Shown: in pieces, positions 56,605-61,287 of the stretch
Numbering within the stretch: position 1 is the first letter of the stretch
Layout of the letters: each line of letters starts with the position of its first letter
Assembly: GCA_003963005.1 (NCBI GenBank)
Contig: RXJW01000067.1
Span: 1 to 61,287, forward strand
Source of the DNA: Burkholderiales bacterium
GTDB taxonomy: Bacteria > Pseudomonadota > Gammaproteobacteria > Burkholderiales > Burkholderiaceae_C
Direction: 5' to 3'
DNA length: 61,287 nucleotides
The notes under the pieces: generated by a model
Database searches by the model: none
Told to the model about the DNA's origin: nothing
Seen by the model: only the letters and a program-made list of their open reading frames with translations
Position numbers and translations under genes: made by a program

Positions 56605-58510
56605 GGGTGGTCTCTCCTTGAGCTTGGCGGCTCAGCGGCAGGCTGAACGAGAACAGCGCGCCACCGCTGCCCGCGTCGCTGGCGTCCAGCACACCCTGGT
56701 GAGCCTCGATGATCGAGCGGCAGATGGCCAGGCCCATGCCCATGCCGTCGGCCTTGGTCGAATAGAAGGGCGCGCACAGCTGCTCGACGCGCCGCCCTTG
56801 CAGGCCGGGCCCGTTGTCCTGCACGTCCACACGCACGAACTCGCCCGCCACGCGGCTGCTGACCGTGATGCGCCGCGGCCCTTCGCCACTCTGCAGCGCA
56901 TCTGCCGCGTTGCGCACGAGATTGATGACGACCTGCTCGATCAGCACGGCATCTGCCAGCACGGTGGGAACGCCTGGCGCCAGGTGCATCTCCAGCGCCA
57001 CGCCGCGGCGCTGGCAGTCGCGCTTGAGCAGCTCCACCGCGGCCGTGATGACCTCGTGCAGGTCGCAGGGCTCGTGGCGGGGTTCGCGCCGCGTCAGGAA
57101 TTCGCGGATGCGCGCGACGATGCGCCCCGCCTGCGCGGCCTGCTGACCCAGGCGCTGCAGCGCACCGAGCACGAGCTCGTCCTGCACGCCCAGCTTGGCC
57201 AGCGAATTGCTCAGGCCCGCGCCGTAGCTGGCGATGGCCGTGAGCGGCTGGTTGAGTTCATGGGCCAGCGTGGAGGCCACCTCGCCGAGCATGGTCAAGC
57301 GCGCGTTGTGCGCCAGCGTCTCCACCTGGCGGCGCTCGCGGTCTTCCAGGCGCTTGCGCTCGGTGATGTCGATGATGCTGCCCATCCAGCCGATCTGCCG
57401 GCCGCCGGCGTCGACCAGCGGCGACTCGAACACCATCACGTCCAGCATCCGCCCGCTGCTGTGGCGCCAGCGCGCTTCGTAGCCCTCTCTCGGCGCCTGG
57501 CCGGCCAGGTTGCGACGGTTGCGCTCGGTCACTTCGGCCAGGGCATCCGGCGGCCAGTAGGGCATGGGCGGCAACAGGCCCACGAGCTGTTCGACGGGCA
57601 GGCCGACCATGTCGCTGAAGGTGCGGTTGACGTACAGCAGCCGGCCGTCGAAGTCGCGCGCCCGCAGCGCCACGAGCGCGGAGTCTTCCATCGCGCGCCG
57701 CCAGGCGGCCTCGGTGCGCCCGGCCACTTCGGCACGCTGCACCTGGCGCATCTGCCGACGCAGCAGCCAGCTCGCCACGGCGATCAGCGGCAGAAAGCCC
57801 GCGACGAGCACCCAGGCCAGCGGGCGGATCGCCGTGGGACTGGGGTCGCGCAACGTCAGCTCCAGGGCTGCATCGGTCAGCGCGGCCTGAGCCAACGGGC
57901 TCGCGCGCAGCGGCCCGGTGAGGGCGACGCGGTAGCTCGGCCGCGGCCCCTGGGCTGCGCGCAGCGGCGACTCGGTGCTGGAGGCGATGACCTGGTCGGC
58001 GCTGTCCACGAGCTGCACGTCGTACTTGCGGGCCAGCCACCAGGGCACCCCGCGCTTGAGCAACAGGGCGGGGGCGTAGCGGATCACCAGCACGCTGTCC
58101 GTGCCCACCGGCGCGGTCAGGTGCAGGGACAGGCCGTCCTCGTAGCGGTTGGCTTCGGACTCGCTCGGCACCTCGGCGAGCACGCGGTTGCGGGCATCCA
58201 GCCAGGTGACGGACAGCCACAGCCGGCGCAGGCCGGCATTGACCTCGGGGTGCGCCGCCAGCACCGCCGAGCCGGGGGCCTGACCCGCCAGGGCGGCGGC
58301 GAGCTGGCGCACATGGGCCTGCTCCTCGTCAATGCGGTCGCGCAGCTGCGCCTCGGTGCTGAGGGCGTCGGAGATCAGGGTCTGGCGCTGTTGTTCCTGC
58401 TCTTCGGCCTCGTTGGCGCGCACCCAGCCCAGCACCCCGAGCACGAACACCAGGGACAACCCCAGGGGAGCCAGCCACAGGCCTCGATGAAGGAACTCGC
58501 GCCAGGTCAT
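56597..58510 (-). CDS. dctS: DctS-type PAS sensor histidine kinase
   Basis: A 637-residue membrane kinase. TM1 is at about 12-30, a long periplasmic double-Cache-like sensor runs to about 265 and TM2 lies at about 268-290. A PAS/PAC domain (ALRARDFDGRLLYVNRTFSDMVGLP...WMGSIIDITERKR) follows. The H-box is EVASTLAHELNQPLTAIASYGAGLSN, and the HATPase has LVRNAADALQSG, DNGPGLQ and GMGMGLAICRSII. The AHELNQPL box and domain order are those of DctS/DctB. ATG 58510 is chosen; ATG 58528 is possible. It overlaps dctR by eight bases. The binding-protein gene dctP starts 113 bases away in the opposite direction. Confidence 0.9.
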   Translation of the reverse strand: MTWREFLHRGLWLAPLGLSLVFVLGVLGWVRANEAEEQEQQRQTLISDALSTEAQLRDRIDEEQAHVRQLAAALAGQAPGSAVLAAHPEVNAGLRRLWLSVTWLDARNRVLAEVPSESEANRYEDGLSLHLTAPVGTDSVLVIRYAPALLLKRGVPWWLARKYDVQLVDSADQVIASSTESPLRAAQGPRPSYRVALTGPLRASPLAQAALTDAALELTLRDPSPTAIRPLAWVLVAGFLPLIAVASWLLRRQMRQVQRAEVAGRTEAAWRRAMEDSALVALRARDFDGRLLYVNRTFSDMVGLPVEQLVGLLPPMPYWPPDALAEVTERNRRNLAGQAPREGYEARWRHSSGRMLDVMVFESPLVDAGGRQIGWMGSIIDITERKRLEDRERRQVETLAHNARLTMLGEVASTLAHELNQPLTAIASYGAGLSNSLAKLGVQDELVLGALQRLGQQAAQAGRIVARIREFLTRREPRHEPCDLHEVITAAVELLKRDCQRRGVALEMHLAPGVPTVLADAVLIEQVVINLVRNAADALQSGEGPRRITVSSRVAGEFVRVDVQDNGPGLQGRRVEQLCAPFYSTKADGMGMGLAICRSIIEAHQGVLDASDAGSGGALFSFSLPLSRQAQGETTHA

Positions 58511-58546
58511 GGCCTGCAGTCTAGGCATGGTGCCGGCGCCCAGAAA

Positions 58547-58560
58547 TGTGGAACTCCACA
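58547..58560. promoter_or_regulatory. candidate DctR operator in dctS-dctP divergent region
   Basis: TGTGGAACTCCACA is a perfect 6-2-6 inverted repeat, centred about 43 bases from the dctS start and 70 from the dctP start. Its position suits a FixJ-type regulator activating dctP. No sigma-54 GG-N10-GC promoter was seen. Confidence 0.5.
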
Positions 58561-58623
58561 ACTTCCCGGCACCCTCGCGCGTCGGAAGAATCCGGGCCAT
58601 ATCCACTAAGACGGAGACATCCC

Positions 58624-59634
58624 ATGGCCCTGCGCCGCCTCCTGCTCGCTTCCGCCGCCGTCCTGGCGACCCTCGCCGCCCTGCCCGCGCAGGCCCAGGC
58701 GCCCATCGTCATCAAGTTCAGCCACGTCGTCGCGCCGGACACGCCCAAGGGCAAGGGCGCCCAGCGCTTCAAGGAACTGGCCGAGGCCAAGACCGGCGGC
58801 CGCGTGAAGATCGAGGTCTACCCGAACAGCCAGCTCTACAAGGACAAGGAAGAGATGGAAGCCCTGCAGCTGGGCTCCGTCCAGATGCTGGCCCCGTCGC
58901 TGGCGAAGTTCGGCCCGCTGGGCGTGAAGGAGTTCGAGGTCTTCGACCTGCCCTTCCTGTTCAAGGACACCGATGCCTTCCGCGCCGTCACCGAAGGGCC
59001 GCTCGGTGCCGATCTGTTCAAGAAGCTCGAACCCAAGGGCATCAAGGGCCTGGCCTACTGGGACAACGGCTTCCACATCATGAGCGCCAACAAGCCGCTG
59101 CACACCGTGGCGGACTTCAAGGGCATGAAGATGCGCATCCAGTCCAGCAAGGTGCTGGATGCCCAGATGCGCGCGCTGGGCGCCATCCCGCAGGTGATGG
59201 CCTTCAGCGAGCTCTACCAGGCGCTGCAGACCGGCGTGGTGGACGGCACCGAAGGCGTGCCGAGCAACTTCTACACGCAGAAGATCTTCGAAGTGCAAAA
59301 GCACATGACGCTGTCCAATCACGGCCACCTGGCCTACGCCGTCATCGTCAACAAGAAGTTCTGGGACGGCCTGCCGGCGGACATTCGCACGCAGCTCGAA
59401 GCCGCCATCAAGGAATCCACCACCTACGCCAACGCGATTGCCAGCACCGAGAACGGCCGTGCGCTCGAAGGCATCAAGGCCAGCAACCGCGTGACGATCT
59501 ACACGCCGACGCCGGCCGAGATCAACGAGTGGAAGAAGGCCCTGATGCCCGTCCACAAGGAGATGGAAAGCCGCGTGGGCAAGGCGACCATCGAGGCGGC
59601 CTACAAGGCTGCTGGGTTCGTCGCGCCGAAATAA
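58624..59634 (+). CDS. dctP: TRAP transporter C4-dicarboxylate-binding protein DctP
   Basis: Periplasmic binding protein of 336 aa. Signal peptide MALRRLLLASAAVLATLAALPAQA, then the DctP fold. Typical motifs are IKFSHVVAPDTPKGKGAQRFKELAE, VEVYPNSQLYKDKEEMEAL-like, the ligand Arg region FKGMKMRIQSSKVLDAQMRALGA, and QALQTGVVDGTEGVPSNFYTQKIFEVQKH. High similarity to the Rhodobacter DctP pattern supports malate, fumarate and succinate as ligands. ATG 58624 begins the signal peptide. First gene of dctPQM, divergent from dctSR. Confidence 0.95.
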   Translation: MALRRLLLASAAVLATLAALPAQAQAPIVIKFSHVVAPDTPKGKGAQRFKELAEAKTGGRVKIEVYPNSQLYKDKEEMEALQLGSVQMLAPSLAKFGPLGVKEFEVFDLPFLFKDTDAFRAVTEGPLGADLFKKLEPKGIKGLAYWDNGFHIMSANKPLHTVADFKGMKMRIQSSKVLDAQMRALGAIPQVMAFSELYQALQTGVVDGTEGVPSNFYTQKIFEVQKHMTLSNHGHLAYAVIVNKKFWDGLPADIRTQLEAAIKESTTYANAIASTENGRALEGIKASNRVTIYTPTPAEINEWKKALMPVHKEMESRVGKATIEAAYKAAGFVAPK

Positions 59635-59636
59635 GC

Positions 59637-59745
59637 CCACCCCCTACGCGCTTCGCGCGCCCCCTCAAGGGGGCACTCCCGGCTGACCGGCAGAGCCGGA
59701 TCAGCGGGAGTCGCTTGATCACTCCCGGGCCGGCGGCGGCCGGCT
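59637..59745. repeat. structured intergenic repeat, copy B
   Basis: Occupies most of the 126-bp gap between dctP and dctQ. CGCGC-TT-CGCGCG, CCCCC-TCAA-GGGGG and CCGGC-AGA-GCCGG stems follow in the same order as copy A at 5199-5300. The two share GGGGGCACT, CCGGCAxAGCCGGATC and a terminal CACTCC. Placed inside an operon after the binding-protein gene, it may raise DctP over the membrane subunits by protecting the upstream mRNA end. Confidence 0.6.
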
Positions 59746-59760
59746 CGGTCGGAGGCCTAC

Positions 59761-60381
59761 ATGTTCAATAAGTTGCTGAATCATCTGGAAGAGTGGCTGA
59801 TCGCCTTCCTGATGGCGGCGGCGACGCTGGTGATCTTTGTCGCCGTCGTCCACCGCTATCTCGCCGGCGTGCCCTACATCCAGGACATCGCGCTCAAGGT
59901 CCACATGAGCTGGGCGCAGGAGCTGTGCATCATCCTGTTCGTGTGGATGTGCAAGTTCGGTGCGGCCTACGGCGTGCGGACCGGCATCCACGTGGGCGTG
60001 GACGTCGTCATCAATCGCATGTCGCCCGCCAACCGCGGCCGCTTCGTCATCTTCGGCCTGCTGGCCGGTGCCTTCTTCACCGGCGCGATCGCCGTGCTGG
60101 GTGGCACCTTCGTCTGGGAAAACGGGGCCCACCACGCATTCCTGGATCTCATCGGCCAGCCGCGGGACGACGTCTTCGAGGGCCCGACCACGCCCGACCT
60201 GGAGTGGCCGACCTGGATCGTCTACTCCGCCATCCCGCTGGGCTCGGCCCTGATGTGCTACCGCTTCCTGCAGGTCTGCTGGAACTTCTGGAAGACGGGC
60301 GAACTGCCCAAGCATGACGAGTCCCACGTCGAAGGCATCGACGAACAGACCCCGCTGGACGTGAAGGGAGCCAAGGCATGA
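59761..60381 (+). CDS. dctQ: TRAP transporter small permease DctQ
   Basis: A 206-residue, four-TM membrane protein. Family features are the N-terminal LEEWLIAFLMAAATLVIFVAVVHRY, the central WAQELCIILFVWMCKFGAAYGVRTGIHVGVD (the most conserved DctQ block) and a hydrophilic C-terminal tail. A longer than usual loop (about 120-145, DLIGQPRDDVFEGPTTPDLEW) separates TM3 and TM4. GGAGG precedes ATG 59761. Its stop overlaps the dctM start. Confidence 0.93.
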   Translation: MFNKLLNHLEEWLIAFLMAAATLVIFVAVVHRYLAGVPYIQDIALKVHMSWAQELCIILFVWMCKFGAAYGVRTGIHVGVDVVINRMSPANRGRFVIFGLLAGAFFTGAIAVLGGTFVWENGAHHAFLDLIGQPRDDVFEGPTTPDLEWPTWIVYSAIPLGSALMCYRFLQVCWNFWKTGELPKHDESHVEGIDEQTPLDVKGAKA

Positions 60382-61287
60382 ACGCGCTCATCATCTTCAG
60401 CCTGCTGCTGGCCCTGATGCTGACCGGCATGCCGATCAGCATCTCCCTGGGCCTCACCGTGATGACCTTCATCGTCACGATGACCCAGGTGCCCATCGAA
60501 TCGGTCGCCCTGAAGCTGTTCACGGGCATCGAGAAGTGGGAAATCATGGCCGTGCCCTTCTTCATCCTGGCCGGCAACTTCCTGACCCACGGCGGCGTGG
60601 CCCGCCGGATGATCAACTTCGCCACCAGCCTGGTGGGCCACTTCCACGGCGGCCTGGCGCTGGCATCCATCCTGGCCTGCTCGATGTTCGCCCTGGTGTG
60701 CGGCTCCTCGGTGGCGACGGTGGTGGCCATCGGTTCGATCGTGCTGCCGGCCATGGTGGCCCACGGCTACCCGATGCGCTTCGGCGCTGGCGTCATCATC
60801 ACCGCCGGCTCGCTCGGCATCCTGATGCTGCCCTCGATCCCCAAGGTCATCTACGCCATCTCGACCAACACCTCCATCGGCGCGCTGTTCGTGGCCGGCC
60901 TGCTGCCCGGCATCACGCTGGCGTTGATGCTGGCCGCCGTGACATGGTGGATCGCCCGCAGGAACAACTACCCGCGCCTCGTGCGCGCCGGCTGGGGCGA
61001 GCGCTTCGCCGCCTTCCGCAAGAGCTTCTGGGGCCTGCTGCTGGTGGTGATCATCGTCGGCGGCATCTGGTCGGGCGCTTTCACGGCGACCGAGGCGGCC
61101 GCGATGGCGGCGGTGTACTCGTTCTTCGTGGCGATCTTCGTCTACAAGGACCTGAAGCTGCGCGACGTGCCCAAGGTGCTGCGCGATTCGGCCAACATGT
61201 CGGCGATGCTGCTCTACATCATCACGAACGCGGTGCTGTTCTCCTTCGTGCTGACCAACGAGAACCTGCCGCACCAGCTGGCCGACT
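60378..61287 (+). CDS. dctM: TRAP transporter large permease DctM (3' end outside window)
   Basis: The first 303 residues of the 12-TM sodium-coupled permease, usually about 430-450 aa. Motifs are MNALIIFSLLLALMLTGMPISISLGL, the EKWEIMAVPFFILAGNFL block, the substrate-path GSSVATVVAIGSIVLPAM, AGSLGILMLPSIPKVIYAI and GAFTATEAAAMAAVY. The start ATG overlaps the dctQ TGA. The gene is open at the window end, so its C-terminus cannot be assessed. Confidence 0.95.
   Translation, partial: MNALIIFSLLLALMLTGMPISISLGLTVMTFIVTMTQVPIESVALKLFTGIEKWEIMAVPFFILAGNFLTHGGVARRMINFATSLVGHFHGGLALASILACSMFALVCGSSVATVVAIGSIVLPAMVAHGYPMRFGAGVIITAGSLGILMLPSIPKVIYAISTNTSIGALFVAGLLPGITLALMLAAVTWWIARRNNYPRLVRAGWGERFAAFRKSFWGLLLVVIIVGGIWSGAFTATEAAAMAAVYSFFVAIFVYKDLKLRDVPKVLRDSANMSAMLLYIITNAVLFSFVLTNENLPHQLAD

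Noticed and set aside
1..61287. CRISPR arrays, tRNA or rRNA genes, transposases, phage genes
   Set aside because: No regularly spaced direct repeats, no tRNA-like cloverleaf or CCA end, and no transposase or integrase motif was recognised on either strand by reading.

Overview
The window is about 61 kb of very GC-rich DNA (near 70% by eye) from a betaproteobacterium, most likely a Burkholderiales of the Rubrivivax/Leptothrix/Roseateles type. The evidence is a Bug-type (TctC) binding protein, TRAP and peptide ABC transporters, a long tandem UvrA, dense overlapping ATGA gene junctions and many c-di-GMP and two-component genes. No rRNA, tRNA, CRISPR, transposase or phage gene was seen. Genus-level assignment is inference.

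Layout. 1-6.8 kb: partial tandem uvrA (-), a stand-alone receiver protein, a Bug binding protein and malonyl-CoA synthetase (matB). 6.9-15.9 kb: a PAS-GGDEF diguanylate cyclase, then a TTC38-like repeat protein translationally coupled to a compact peptide-type ABC transporter. In that transporter the binding protein is fused to the first permease and the two ATPases are fused to each other. 15.9-19 kb (-): P1-family peptidase, alpha/beta hydrolase, DEDD exonuclease and EcsC-like protein. 19.1-21 kb: a hydroxyproline-type pair (DapA-family deaminase/lyase and 4-hydroxyproline epimerase). 21-24.8 kb: chemoreceptor with a secreted Cache protein, and a POT transporter. 24.9-28.9 kb: B12-dependent ribonucleotide reductase interrupted by a 380-residue LAGLIDADG intein. 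29-33.5 kb: DUF1134 protein, an unknown protein, a PilZ protein with no ordinary start codon, and a LytS/pseudo-LytS/LytTR system.

35.2-40.6 kb is the most unusual block. A winged-helix/FlgO-like regulator is followed by an array of paired inverted repeats. After that come four tandem paralogues resembling RebB (R-body, 'killing trait') proteins, four small unknown proteins and a protein with an intact Glu-Lys-Cys nitrilase triad. Strong hairpins separate some of the cistrons. A frameshifted retropepsin-like gene faces this operon.

41.7-54.5 kb: molybdopterin oxidoreductase; a c-di-GMP-I (GEMM) riboswitch in front of a sedolisin lipoprotein; two beta-lactamase-fold hydrolases; a flavin reductase-like protein; an EnvZ/OmpR-like pair; and a MerR regulator with its classical spaced promoter and an MFS pump. 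54.5-61.3 kb: PAS protein, RNase D-like exonuclease, and a DctSR two-component system divergent from dctP-dctQ-dctM, with dctM cut by the window end.

C-di-GMP is a recurring theme: a synthase (GGDEF), a receptor protein (PilZ) and a riboswitch, the last linking the signal to an exported protease. Two copies of one structured intergenic repeat lie directly behind binding-protein genes of two different transporters (5.2 and 59.7 kb).
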